Shown here: positions 29,297 through 38,238 of the stretch, one piece after another
Layout: each line of letters opens with the position of its first letter
How positions within the stretch are numbered: the first letter of the stretch is position 1
From: Bacillota bacterium
GTDB lineage: Bacteria; Bacillota_A; Clostridia; Lachnospirales; Lachnospiraceae
Direction of reading: 5' to 3'
NCBI GenBank assembly: GCA_023443625.1
Contig: JAEZTQ010000093.1
Span: forward strand, 62,001-126,000
DNA length: 64,000 bases
Made by a program: the position numbers and the translations under genes
The notes under the pieces: model-generated
Told to the model about the DNA's origin: nothing
Databases searched by the model: none
What the model saw: the letters and a program-made list of their open reading frames with translations, nothing else

Positions 29297-29325
29297 AGTA
29301 TACCTTTTTAACCCACTATTTTCAA
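29297..29325 (-). promoter_or_regulatory. Sigma-A promoter of tgt-yajC
   Basis: On the minus strand TTGAAA (29320-29325) and TATACT (29297-29302) are 17 bases apart, about 75 bases before the tgt start. Confidence 0.7.
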
Positions 29326-29404
29326 CAAAAATATCAACAATTTATAAATAATTCATAATCCAATGGATGCCTTACCATGGATATATTACAAGCTATAAAA
29401 TATA

Positions 29405-29433
29405 TTGCAATAATATGACATAATTGGTAGAAT
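29405..29433 (+). promoter_or_regulatory. Sigma-A promoter of GGDEF/EAL gene
   Basis: TTGCAA (29405-29410) and TAGAAT (29428-29433) are 17 bases apart, about 50 bases before the start codon at 29487. Confidence 0.7.
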
Positions 29434-29486
29434 AATAATGTTATGATTATCGAATAGTTACATTGAATCTGGGGGAGGTACCTTGT

Positions 29487-31973
29487 ATGTCGATAAAAAA
29501 ATCTATCCGTATTCTACTCATATTATCGTCCATATTACCGGTATTATTATTATCCGTATTGGTTGTTGTCTTACTTAGTAATCATCTTGTTTTGGAAAAT
29601 ACTCAAAATTTGAAGAAAGTTGCTGAAGCTAATATCAATGGACTAAGTGCCATAATTGCTACCAAGCAAACACAAACATCCACCATAGCCTATGAGCAGG
29701 AAATCATTGACTATATAAAACAAAGTAACAAATCAAATGAACTCACTTCCACCCTTGTCAATGATTATTTAGAGAAACAGCAGCTATCATGTAAAGATTT
29801 CCTCTTAATCAGACTCTATAATATAAATAATAAAATGATTGCATGTTCCAATCCCATATTTTTAGAATCCTTCGGTAAACAGAACTCCTCTCATTATGAC
29901 ATTCAACCGAATAAATCACCGGTTCTCACTACTTCAGACATACAATTTTTTAACACATCTAGTCAAACTAAACCCGCTTTTAATATCAGTCTGCCTATCC
30001 TTGACCCCAATACCAATCAACCCCTCGGATATATTGTCAGTACCATAGACTCTGAATGCTTGTATACTTTTCTTAGTAACATTCAAATAGAAAAAACAGG
30101 TTATGGCATCCTTCTTGCAGAAGATAGTACCATAATATTTCATCGGGATTCTAATCTAATTGGTGAGAAGATTAATTTAGAAAAACTTTCAAAAATAGTA
30201 ACAGCAAAAGATAGGGAAGAAAATATCTCTTATAGTGGTGCTGTAAAATATCACTGGAAGGATCAAAATGTATATGGCTACTGCCTATTACCTAACCTAA
30301 ACTGGGTCTTATTCGTACAGCAAGATATTTCAGAGATAGGTTCTGTAGTAAACATTATGATACCTTTACTCTCCATCACTTTTATCGTAATAATTATTAT
30401 TGTATTTGTTTTAGGCAATCATTTTAGTAAGAAATATTCCACACCCATCATTGCCTTACGAGATGCTATGCGTACTGCCTCAGATGGTAATTTGACCGTA
30501 CAATCCAACATTAAAAGCAATAATGAACTTGGTGAATTATCTAAAAACTTTAATAAGATGCTACATATTATTAAAACCAATTATGAAGATTTAGAATCCA
30601 TGCATGAAGAACTACTATCAAATGAAGAACAATTACGCTCTAATTATGATCATATTGAATACCTTGCATATCATGACACTCTTACTAATCTTCCTAACAA
30701 GCTGGCTTTTCTTGATTATGTTAATGCCGTATTGTCTTCTTCCTTACAGGATATAACCTTACATGCTGTCTATTTTGTTGATCTTGACAATTTCAAAACA
30801 GTAAATGACACCCTTGGTCACGAATATGGTGATGCTCTTCTTGTTAAGACAGCACAGATTCTCACCTCTATCATTGGTGCTAACGGTATGCTGGCTAGAG
30901 CTGGGGGCGATGAATTCTTATTATTTAAGGAAAATATAACCTCCAGGAAATCCGCTGTTGATTTTGCTTCTCAGATAATTGATTATTTTAAAAATCCTTT
31001 GGATTTAGAGGGTAAAGTCGTATATGTATCCATGAGTATTGGTATTGCTATCTATCCTGAGAATGGATTAGCCTCCAATATCTTGATTAAAAACTCAGAC
31101 ATAGCAATGTACAAGTCAAAGGATACGGGAAAGAATAAATTTACTCTTTTTAATTCCAACATGGAGGAAGAACTTCATCGAAATACATTAATCATTGAGA
31201 CCTTAAGAAGTGCCATAGAAAATCAGGAGATTTATATACTATATCAGCCTTTATTTGAACTTTCCTCAAATAATATTATTGGTTTTGAAGCTCTCATGCG
31301 GATAAAGAGCAAACGCTTAGGCTTTCTATCACCCATAGAATTCATACCCATTGCTGAGGAAAGTGGACTTATTAACGAACTTAGTTCCTGGCTGATTGCC
31401 GAAGCCTGTAGATTTAACAAACAATTAATTGACTTGGGAGCAACACCTAGACCAGTGTCAGTTAACATATCTTCCATCCAATTAAATCGTCCCGGCTTTG
31501 TTACTTTACTATCAGAAATACTTAGGGATACCCAGCTACCTCCAGAGTATTTAGAATTAGAAATCACCGAAAGCACCTTAGTTGCTTCAATAATGGATGC
31601 AGCGAAGCTTTTAAGCAATCTACAAAGCCTGGGTGTCAGAGTATCCTTAGATGATTTTGGAACCGGGTACTCCGCCTTGAATTACCTAACAAAGCTCCCC
31701 ATCAATACTTTAAAGATTGATAAATCTTTTATAGATAATATCTGTTATGATACAAAGGACTCCTCCATTGCACAAGCAATTATTCAATTGGCACATAGTT
31801 TAGATATTCGGGTTGTTGCAGAAGGTGTTGAACATGAAGAACAGCTTAAGTTATTAAAAAAGCAAAGATGTGACATTATCCAGGGTTATATCTATAGCGC
31901 ACCCTTACATCCCAATGCCCTCCTTGAATTAATTCGAGAAGATGATTTAATAAGTCAATGCTCCTTATTCTAA
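29487..31973 (+). CDS. Cache-HAMP-GGDEF-EAL cyclic-di-GMP signalling protein
   Basis: About 828 residues: a transmembrane helix (about 8-30), an extracellular dCache-like sensor domain (to about 285), a second helix, HAMP (about 315-365), a short coiled coil, GGDEF (motif intact at 473-477) and EAL (E601-A-L, with VNISSIQLN, EITES, DDFGTGYSALNYL and LKIDKSFI). Both enzymatic motifs look complete, so it may make and/or break down cyclic di-GMP. The RxxD inhibitory site normally five residues before GGDEF is absent. Start ATG 29487 has GGGGGAGG 8 bases upstream; the earlier TTG lies before this site. The sensed ligand is unknown. Confidence 0.92.
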   Translation: MSIKKSIRILLILSSILPVLLLSVLVVVLLSNHLVLENTQNLKKVAEANINGLSAIIATKQTQTSTIAYEQEIIDYIKQSNKSNELTSTLVNDYLEKQQLSCKDFLLIRLYNINNKMIACSNPIFLESFGKQNSSHYDIQPNKSPVLTTSDIQFFNTSSQTKPAFNISLPILDPNTNQPLGYIVSTIDSECLYTFLSNIQIEKTGYGILLAEDSTIIFHRDSNLIGEKINLEKLSKIVTAKDREENISYSGAVKYHWKDQNVYGYCLLPNLNWVLFVQQDISEIGSVVNIMIPLLSITFIVIIIIVFVLGNHFSKKYSTPIIALRDAMRTASDGNLTVQSNIKSNNELGELSKNFNKMLHIIKTNYEDLESMHEELLSNEEQLRSNYDHIEYLAYHDTLTNLPNKLAFLDYVNAVLSSSLQDITLHAVYFVDLDNFKTVNDTLGHEYGDALLVKTAQILTSIIGANGMLARAGGDEFLLFKENITSRKSAVDFASQIIDYFKNPLDLEGKVVYVSMSIGIAIYPENGLASNILIKNSDIAMYKSKDTGKNKFTLFNSNMEEELHRNTLIIETLRSAIENQEIYILYQPLFELSSNNIIGFEALMRIKSKRLGFLSPIEFIPIAEESGLINELSSWLIAEACRFNKQLIDLGATPRPVSVNISSIQLNRPGFVTLLSEILRDTQLPPEYLELEITESTLVASIMDAAKLLSNLQSLGVRVSLDDFGTGYSALNYLTKLPINTLKIDKSFIDNICYDTKDSSIAQAIIQLAHSLDIRVVAEGVEHEEQLKLLKKQRCDIIQGYIYSAPLHPNALLELIREDDLISQCSLF

Positions 31974-32007
31974 TCTTTAGAACTAGAGGAAAATACTTAA
32001 TAAAAGA

Positions 32008-32056
32008 AAGAAAGCCAAACAAAGTGTGTTAACACAGGTTACAGTTTGGCTTTCTT
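32008..32056. terminator. Bidirectional terminator
   Basis: AAGAAAGCCAAAC and its exact complement (13 bp) flank a 23-base loop between convergent genes ending at 31973 and 32077; T-rich on the plus side. Confidence 0.85.
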
Positions 32057-32076
32057 ATTCTTATATTATCTTCTTA

Positions 32077-33018
32077 CTATTTATTTGCTGCTCCTGAACA
32101 ACCAAGAACATTAACAATCTTATGCTTAACCACCGCTTTTATATTATTTCTTGCGGGTGTTAAGTACTGTCTAGGGTCAAAATGGCTAGGATTATTAGCA
32201 AAATACTCTCTAACACCTGCAGTAAATCCCAGTCTTAAGTCAGAGTCAATATTAATTTTACATACTGCCATTTTTGCAGCTTGTCTAAGCATTTCCTCTG
32301 GAATTCCAATAGCATCATCTAACTTACCACCAAATTGATTTATGAGCTTAACATATTCCTGTGATACAGAAGAAGCACCATGTAATACGATAGGGAAATT
32401 GGGGAGCCTCTTTGCTACATCCTCCAAAATATCAAAGCGAAGACGAGGTTTTTGACCCGGCTTAAATTTAAATGCACCATGGCTTGTGCCAATGGCTATT
32501 GCCAAAGAATCAACTCCAGTCTTACTAACAAACTCTTCTACCTCTTCAGGTCTGGTAAAGGATGCATCTTCAGCAGATACATTAACATCGTCTTCAATAC
32601 CTGCTAATTTACCTAATTCACCTTCTACTACAACACCATGTGCATGAGCATATTCAACAACTTTCTTTGTCAATTCAATATTATCCTGAAAACTATGCTT
32701 GGAACCATCAATCATTACAGAAGTAAATCCACCATCAATACATGCTTTACATATCTCAAAATCATCACCATGATCTAAGTGAAGAGCAATAGGAAGATCT
32801 GTATCCAGTAAAGCTGCTTCCACTAATTTAACTAAATAAGCATGCTTTGCATACTTTCTAGCTCCCGCTGAAACCTGTAAAATAATTGGTGCCTGCTCCT
32901 CTTTCGCTGCCTCTGTAATTCCTTGAACGATCTCCATATTGTTTACGTTAAAAGCACCAATCGCATAGCCTCCATCATATGCTTTTTGAAACATTTCTTT
33001 CGTTGTTACTAAGGGCAT
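32077..33018 (-). CDS. Class II fructose-bisphosphate aldolase (first copy)
   Basis: This 313-residue aldolase has class II features: LHLDHGDDFEIC with the zinc His, MIDGSKHSFQDNI, VEGELGKLAGIEDDV and the Gly-rich PIVLHGASSVSQEY phosphate site. It cleaves fructose 1,6-bisphosphate, or possibly tagatose 1,6-bisphosphate, in the cytoplasm. I chose ATG 33018 (MPLVTTKEMF) because it is better spaced from AAAGGATGG than the ATG at 33024. It has its own promoter and is separated from the second copy by a terminator. Confidence 0.88.
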   Translation of the reverse strand: MPLVTTKEMFQKAYDGGYAIGAFNVNNMEIVQGITEAAKEEQAPIILQVSAGARKYAKHAYLVKLVEAALLDTDLPIALHLDHGDDFEICKACIDGGFTSVMIDGSKHSFQDNIELTKKVVEYAHAHGVVVEGELGKLAGIEDDVNVSAEDASFTRPEEVEEFVSKTGVDSLAIAIGTSHGAFKFKPGQKPRLRFDILEDVAKRLPNFPIVLHGASSVSQEYVKLINQFGGKLDDAIGIPEEMLRQAAKMAVCKINIDSDLRLGFTAGVREYFANNPSHFDPRQYLTPARNNIKAVVKHKIVNVLGCSGAANK

Positions 33019-33081
33019 TATCATCCATCCTTTCCATTAATAAAATTTGTGTAAATCTTGAGTAATCCTATAAACTATTTC

Positions 33082-33090
33082 ATTATACCA
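33082..33090 (-). promoter_or_regulatory. Extended -10 promoter of first aldolase gene
   Basis: On the minus strand TGGTATAAT matches an extended -10 (TGnTATAAT), with a poor -35. It lies about 65 bases before the start codon. Confidence 0.6.
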
Positions 33091-33200
33091 TAAATCAGAA
33101 TATTATTAAGCCTTTTTTTGTTAATTTTATATTTTTTTTACTTATATTAGGTTACAGTACAGCCCTGGAAGATAATTAATTAGTTGCCCAAAAAATCGCA

Positions 33201-33259
33201 GCAAAAAAAAGAGGCTATACTCTCTTATTCTTAGGTAACCTATTGAGCAATAGCCTCTT
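33201..33259 (-). terminator. Terminator of second aldolase gene
   Basis: On the minus strand AAGAGGCTAT and ATAGCCTCTT (10 bp) are followed by eight T. The gap 33019-33330 holds only this and the promoter of the first aldolase gene. Confidence 0.85.
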
Positions 33260-33330
33260 CTTCTATGATATGATAAAACATTAATATTATTATTTTATTT
33301 ATAAATGGTTATCTTATGAGACACCCTTTA

Positions 33331-34197
33331 TTATGCTTTTCCATTAGAACCGAATAATTCAATTTTCTCTTTTACTGTAGCTTTGATAGCTTCAGCACCA
33401 GGAGCTAATAATTTACGAGGGTCAAATCCTTTTCCTTTTAAATCTTTTCCTTCTTCAATATATTTACGTGTTGCTTCCTGGAATGCTAACTGGCATTCTG
33501 TATTAACATTAATTTTAGCTACACCAAGGGAAATGGCCTTTTTAATCATTTCTTCAGAAATACCAGTACCACCATGAAGTACTAAGGGCATCTCGCCGGT
33601 TTTTTGCTGAACTGCATCAAGAGTCTCAAAGCTAAGTCCTGCCCAGTTATCAGGATATTTACCATGAATATTACCAATTCCTGCTGCAAGCATAGTAACG
33701 CCAAGGTCAGCAATTGCTTTACACTCATTAGGATCAGCACATTCTCCTGTTCCAACTACCCCATCTTCTTCTCCACCAATTGAACCAACTTCAGCTTCGA
33801 TAGAAAGACCTTTGCTGTTACAGATAGCAACTAATTCTTTGGTCTTCTCGATATTTTCTTCGATTGGATAATGAGAACCATCGAACATAACGGAGGAAAA
33901 GCCTGCTTCGATACAAGCCTTTGCACCATCGTAGCTACCGTGATCTAAGTGAAGAGCAACAGGTACTGTTATTTTTAAATCTTCTAACATTCCGTTTACC
34001 ATGTTAACTACTGTTTTATAGCCACACATATATTTACCAGCACCTTCTGATACTCCAAGGATTACTGGTGATTTCATCTCTTCTGCTGCTAATAATATGG
34101 ATTTTGTCCACTCTAAGTTATTGATATTAAACTGACCTACTGCATATTTACCTTCTTTTGCTTTCACAAGCATTTCTTTTGCTGATACTAAAGCCAT
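33331..34197 (-). CDS. fba: Class II fructose-bisphosphate aldolase (second copy)
   Basis: This 288-residue class II aldolase is clearly homologous to the neighbouring gene but only distantly. Visible are ALHLDHGSYDGAKACIEAG with zinc His, MFDGSHYPIEENI, EAEVGSIGGEEDG, and LVLHGGTGISEEMIKKAI. The shorter length and GGEEDG loop fit the main glycolytic enzyme of clostridia. A perfect consensus promoter (34266-34294) suggests high expression, as expected for glycolysis. Start ATG follows GGAGGATATCA. Confidence 0.9.
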   Translation of the reverse strand: MALVSAKEMLVKAKEGKYAVGQFNINNLEWTKSILLAAEEMKSPVILGVSEGAGKYMCGYKTVVNMVNGMLEDLKITVPVALHLDHGSYDGAKACIEAGFSSVMFDGSHYPIEENIEKTKELVAICNSKGLSIEAEVGSIGGEEDGVVGTGECADPNECKAIADLGVTMLAAGIGNIHGKYPDNWAGLSFETLDAVQQKTGEMPLVLHGGTGISEEMIKKAISLGVAKINVNTECQLAFQEATRKYIEEGKDLKGKGFDPRKLLAPGAEAIKATVKEKIELFGSNGKA

Positions 34198-34265
34198 ATT
34201 GATATCCTCCGTTATACATATTTAATCAAACTGTAACAAAAACAATTACTACAAATACCAGGCTT

Positions 34266-34294
34266 ATTATAATCGTTTCCATAGTATTTGTCAA
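34266..34294 (-). promoter_or_regulatory. Consensus sigma-A promoter of second aldolase gene
   Basis: On the minus strand TTGACA (34289-34294) and TATAAT (34266-34271) are exactly 17 bases apart, about 70 bases before the start codon. Confidence 0.88.
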
Positions 34295-34609
34295 AACCTA
34301 TGTGAAGTAAGTTTTGTTAAGAACTTATTGGCAAAACCCCAAATCAGACCATATATCATATCACCATATTATGTCACAACACATATTATTTTATCCAATT
34401 TATTTCTTATGCATAGCTTCATCAATTTCACATGCTCCCTTGTATTATCATATAAAAAGGTATAAAATAATCATTATTAGAAAGTATATATCATTATAAA
34501 CATAACATGGAAATTGTAAAATACCACATTTCACCATTATGTAACTGATGAAATGATATTATATAAGCTTCACTTTTTGATAAAATAATACCCCTAGAAG
34601 GAGCATTTT
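34295..34609. other. Gene-free A+T-rich interval
   Basis: This stretch between the divergent fba and thioesterase genes is A+T-rich. I see no gene, repeat or structured RNA, and no convincing promoter for the plus-strand gene beyond several TATA-like strings near 34555. Confidence 0.6.
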
Positions 34610-35080
34610 ATGGAAGGTAAACGTGTCTCTGATTCAATCACAGAGCAAGTACAAATCATTATGCCCTCCCATGGCAATGGAGCAGACCGGCTCTTCGGAG
34701 GACAATTGGTAGAATGGATTGATGTTGTGGCTGCCGTTGTTGCCCGTCGCCATTCCGGCTGCAATGTTACCACTGCTGCTATTGATAATCTTCAGTTTAA
34801 AGCTGGTGCTTATATGAATAACACCCTAGTTCTAATCGGCCGTATCACTTATGTAGGCAATACTTCTATGGAAATCAGAGTAGATACTTATGTGGAGGAT
34901 TTATCTGGTATCCGTAAAGTTGTTAATAGGGCATACCTGGTTATGGTAGCCCTAGATGAATCAGAACAGCCTGCACAAGTTCCCAAGCTTATACTTGAAA
35001 ACGATTGGGAGCGTGCAGAGTGGGAAGCAGGGAAAAGACGACATGCCCTACGAAGCAAGCGTCGCAAGGAAGGGTACTAA
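34610..35080 (+). CDS. Acyl-CoA thioesterase, hot-dog fold (YciA/acyl-CoA hydrolase family)
   Basis: This 156-residue protein has one hot-dog domain with the family pattern MPSHGNGADRLFGGQLVEWID (positions about 18-38, with the conserved Gly-Gly and acidic residue) and VTTAAIDNLQFKAGAY. Such enzymes hydrolyse acyl-CoA in the cytoplasm. The C-terminus is very basic (KRRHALRSKRRKEG). GAAGGAG lies ahead of the ATG. Monocistronic, followed by a hairpin. Substrate chain length cannot be told. Confidence 0.86.
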   Translation: MEGKRVSDSITEQVQIIMPSHGNGADRLFGGQLVEWIDVVAAVVARRHSGCNVTTAAIDNLQFKAGAYMNNTLVLIGRITYVGNTSMEIRVDTYVEDLSGIRKVVNRAYLVMVALDESEQPAQVPKLILENDWERAEWEAGKRRHALRSKRRKEGY

Positions 35081-35096
35081 TAAAACCAAAAATTAA

Positions 35097-35147
35097 GATC
35101 AATTAAAGAGATCAAAACCAAGGCTATATGTCTCACTTTAATTGATC
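35097..35147. terminator. Hairpin between convergent genes
   Basis: A perfect 12-bp stem GATCAATTAAAG/CTTTAATTGATC encloses 27 bases and covers the stop codon of the minus-strand gene (35133). It probably terminates both genes. Confidence 0.7.
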
Positions 35148-35501
35148 TAATTGTTCTTTCCTATGCTCCTGCTTGGTTTTGGCACTATGATAGGAATTAT
35201 CATCCATATGCTCAGCATTATGATTTAGATACCCTTCCGTATAAAGAAGACGTTTTTCCGTATTTTCCTTATAATTATTATTACAGTTTTCTCCATGACA
35301 GAGGATGTTTTTCAAATTTTCTATTTCGTCTTGACGTTCTTCATTAATTCTTTTCGCATTTGCTATATTCTCCTGAGAAGAAGAAATATCAGCATGCTCT
35401 TCAAGATGACGTTCTGTACGAGTCTGTTTTTCAACCAAATTTATTAGATTTTCTACTCTGCGTTCATTTTTTTCTTCCTGATTATCTCTGTTAATACTCA
35501 T
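35133..35501 (-). CDS. Small hydrophilic helical protein, unknown
   Basis: I do not recognise this 122-residue protein. It is strongly charged (many Glu, Lys, Arg, Asn, His), with no hydrophobic segment and a composition typical of coiled coil (about 10-70: RVENLINLVEKQTRTERHLE). It has a pair of Cys (LCHGENC) in the middle. A ribosome site AAAGGCGG lies before the ATG. Its stop lies in the hairpin shared with the thioesterase gene. The polar, Asn/Gln/Glu-rich make-up resembles small sporulation or stress proteins of clostridia, but no family is recognised. Confidence 0.6.
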   Translation of the reverse strand: MSINRDNQEEKNERRVENLINLVEKQTRTERHLEEHADISSSQENIANAKRINEERQDEIENLKNILCHGENCNNNYKENTEKRLLYTEGYLNHNAEHMDDNSYHSAKTKQEHRKEQLDQLK

Positions 35502-35736
35502 ATTTTCCGCCTTTCTTAATCACTTTAAAAATAATTTACCTACTCCTTTATTTTCTCCCAAGCATACAACTCTTATACTTGGTTTCTAAATTATAAAAGT
35601 TACTCTTTATGGAATTTATGAGCTTAATTTCAAATTCAAAGACATAGATTATCATATTAATACAGCTTGATAATATCAAAATTACTTCAACAAGACAGAA
35701 TTACTTCAACAAGAATTTGATAACTATTACATTTAT

Positions 35737-36573
35737 TTATGCAGCACCCTTTAGATGTCTCATATAATAAAACATATACTGCTGAACAATTCCACCATAT
35801 CCTTTGAACTTATCCTTATCAAACTTATTATCATAGATTTCTTTCAAAACCCTCTGTATCCAGACATCCACAGGAAAGCCTTCTATATGATGAAGTCCAT
35901 ATAAAGCAATGCAATTAGCCACTTTTTCTCCAATACCATGAAGGGTTTTTAATAACTTCACCGCTTCATTAAAACTACATTCTGCAAGGTAAGTAAAATC
36001 CAGCTCCCCCTCTGCCACAGCCCTGGCAGCTCTTATGATATATTCATCCCTATACCCTGTTTTTAAAGCTCGCAGGTCCTCTTTCGCTGCTTGGGCAAGT
36101 ACCTCCGGCCTGGGAAATGTTCTATAGGATACCCCACATTCTTTGCTAAATAATTCTTCACCATAACGGGTACAAATTCCTTCAATACAGCTTTTAATAC
36201 CGGGGATATTCTTATTCTGAGAGATTATGAAACTAATCATGGCTTCAAAGGGTTCCTGTTTAAGAATTCTTATTCCCTTTCCATACTTTGCTGCAGCTTG
36301 CAGGAACTTATCCTCTCCCCCAAGCAAGCCCTCAATGACCTTACCATAATCATACTTTAAATCAAAATATTCTTCCCATATATGATGAAATTCTTCCTCT
36401 GAACAACTGATTTCTACCGTATCCTCACTAAGCTGGGTTAATTCTATATATTTACCGTAAGCAACCAGCCCATAGCTTATCTGATTACCTTCCTTCTCTA
36501 TTCTTTTCATACGAAAGCACTGACCGGAATCAGCAATTTGCATAATATTAAAATACTGATTATGTATCTTCAT
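35737..36573 (-). CDS. 8-oxoguanine DNA glycosylase / AP lyase (OGG1 type)
   Basis: This 278-residue protein has the OGG_N domain (ADSGQCFRMKRI near the N-terminus) and a HhH-GPD glycosylase domain. The hairpin TLHGIGEKVANCIALYGL carries the likely catalytic Lys, and GFPVDVW carries the catalytic Asp. It removes oxidised purines from DNA and cuts the backbone. Bacterial OGG1-like proteins are less common than MutM but well known in clostridia. Monocistronic; ATG follows GGAGGATTGA. Alternative: a 3-methyladenine glycosylase, less likely given the N-terminal domain. Confidence 0.85.
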   Translation of the reverse strand: MKIHNQYFNIMQIADSGQCFRMKRIEKEGNQISYGLVAYGKYIELTQLSEDTVEISCSEEEFHHIWEEYFDLKYDYGKVIEGLLGGEDKFLQAAAKYGKGIRILKQEPFEAMISFIISQNKNIPGIKSCIEGICTRYGEELFSKECGVSYRTFPRPEVLAQAAKEDLRALKTGYRDEYIIRAARAVAEGELDFTYLAECSFNEAVKLLKTLHGIGEKVANCIALYGLHHIEGFPVDVWIQRVLKEIYDNKFDKDKFKGYGGIVQQYMFYYMRHLKGAA

Positions 36574-36877
36574 TCAATCCTCCATCTGCCATTAAGCGGT
36601 GTACAACAACATATAGGTTGCATGCAAATCCATCACCTCTTCTACTTCCTGTGTGAATTCTTATAAAACATTATAATATATTAAAATCCAGTAGACAAGT
36701 TACCTATTTTAGATAACTTCCGGTATTTTATCCTATACATTCCAATTGAGTAGATGTTATAATATTATAAATGAATGAATACAAAGAAAATCAAAGCTAT
36801 AATAAATTAAAGGATAGAGAGTAATCAAACTCTCTATTAATAGAAGCTGTTATGTATAAAAGAAGGAGGATTTCATT
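36574..36877. other. Intergenic region with a probable -10 for the Ldh2-family gene
   Basis: The gap holds a TATAAT at 36758-36763 with no good -35, giving a leader of about 110 bases for the gene at 36878. Nothing else is recognisable. Confidence 0.4.
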
Positions 36878-37984
36878 GTGGAGACAAGACCGTATATTTC
36901 ATGGCAATTAGTTGGTGACTTTATGACCGCTACCTTTGAGAAATTAGGCGTGCCCCATGAGGAGGCGTTGATCTGTTCTGAGATTTTAATGGAAAGTGAC
37001 AGAAGAGGTATTGAAAGTCATGGATGTAATCGTTTTAAGGCAATTTATTTCGATCGTATGCTGGAAGGTATCCAAAAACCCGTTACTGAATTTGAAGTAA
37101 TCAGAGAGACACCCACCACAGCCGTTGTGGATGGACATGACGGAATGGGAATGATCGTCGGCTACAAAGCTATGCAGATGGCAATTGATAAAGCCAAAAA
37201 ATTTGGAATGGGAATGGTAGCCGCCCGTAATTCAACCCATTACGGAATTGCAGGTTATTATGCTACTATGGCTACAAATCAAGGTATGATAGGTATCACA
37301 GGAACTAATGCACGACCTTCTATTGCCCCAACTTTCGGCGTTGAAAATATGTTGGGAACAAATCCATTAACCGTTGGCATGCCTACGGATGAAGCCTTTC
37401 CCTTTGTACTGGACTGTGCAACTAGCATTACCCAAAGAGGCAAGCTTGAATATTATGCCCGTACGGGCAAGGATACCCCCCAAGGTATGGTAATCGGTCA
37501 AGATGGATCCGCCTTAACAGACAGCGAGCAAATCTTGATAGATCTAACAAAAGGCACAGCGGCTTTAGCACCTCTCGGTGGTATCGGTGAAGAATTGGGT
37601 GGTTATAAGGGTTATGGCTATGCTACTGTTGTTGAGATCCTCTCTGCTGCTTTACAAGCAGGTAGTTATCTTAAGTTATTAACAGGTGTTGGAGAAAATG
37701 GTGAGAAGAAGCCCTACCATCTGGGTCATTTCTTCATGGCAATAGACCCCGAAGCTTTTCTTGGACTGGAGAGTTTCAAAAAAACCACTGGTGATATCCT
37801 GCGTGGTTTAAGAAATTCCAAACTCGCTCCGGGAGAGGAACGCATTTATACCGCTGGTGAGAAGGAATATCTTTGCTGGTTAGAAAGAAAAGACAAGGGT
37901 GTTCCCATTGGAGAAGCTGTTCAGAAGGAATTTATCGCTGTACGAGATAAATTTAATCTACCTTTTCAATTTCCCTTTGAATAG
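36878..37984 (+). CDS. Ldh2-family (malate/L-lactate/ureidoglycolate-type) NAD(P)-dependent dehydrogenase
   Basis: This 368-residue protein belongs to the type 2 malate/lactate dehydrogenase family, not the Rossmann-fold LDH/MDH. Family features are ESDRRGIESHGCNRF, the catalytic-His region VAARNSTHYGIAGYYA, TNARPSIAPTFG and GGYKGYGYATVVEIL. It reduces a 2-oxo acid or oxidises a 2-hydroxy acid; members act on malate, lactate, ureidoglycolate, sulfolactate or delta-1-piperideine-2-carboxylate, so the substrate is open. Start is a GTG with AAGGAGGA upstream. Monocistronic with a terminator. Confidence 0.87.
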   Translation: METRPYISWQLVGDFMTATFEKLGVPHEEALICSEILMESDRRGIESHGCNRFKAIYFDRMLEGIQKPVTEFEVIRETPTTAVVDGHDGMGMIVGYKAMQMAIDKAKKFGMGMVAARNSTHYGIAGYYATMATNQGMIGITGTNARPSIAPTFGVENMLGTNPLTVGMPTDEAFPFVLDCATSITQRGKLEYYARTGKDTPQGMVIGQDGSALTDSEQILIDLTKGTAALAPLGGIGEELGGYKGYGYATVVEILSAALQAGSYLKLLTGVGENGEKKPYHLGHFFMAIDPEAFLGLESFKKTTGDILRGLRNSKLAPGEERIYTAGEKEYLCWLERKDKGVPIGEAVQKEFIAVRDKFNLPFQFPFE

Positions 37985-38035
37985 GGAAAAGAATAAAGGT
38001 ATAGAATTAAAATCAATATGAATTTCTAGGTTTAA

Positions 38036-38070
38036 AGGAGTATTGCAAATAATAGCAGTACTCCTATTTA
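38036..38070 (+). terminator. Terminator of Ldh2-family gene
   Basis: AGGAGTATTGC and GCAGTACTCCT pair (one mismatch) around an 8-base loop, followed by a T-rich stretch. Confidence 0.8.
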
Positions 38071-38148
38071 TATGTTATCTTTCTCTTGAGGAATTAATAA
38101 GCAAAATTTATACACTCATAAATAAGCAAAATTTATACATTCTATATA

Positions 38149-38205
38149 TTGACATCTAATTTAATCTCCTATATAATTACAGCTGACAAGACAGCTATCA
38201 TGTCT
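38149..38205 (+). promoter_or_regulatory. Consensus promoter with inverted-repeat operator candidate
   Basis: TTGACA (38149-38154) and TATAAT (38172-38177) are 17 bases apart, a full consensus. Over the start point lie two overlapping inverted repeats, AGCTG-acaaga-CAGCT (38181-38196) and AGACA-N7-TGTCT (38189-38205). TGTC/GACA arms recall niacin-repressor-type sites, but this is a weak analogy. Upstream a 19-base direct repeat containing AAGCAAAATTTATACA occurs twice (about 38098-38139). Confidence 0.7.
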
Positions 38206-38238
38206 GTACACTATTCTGATAAGAGGGAAGGAATAAAT

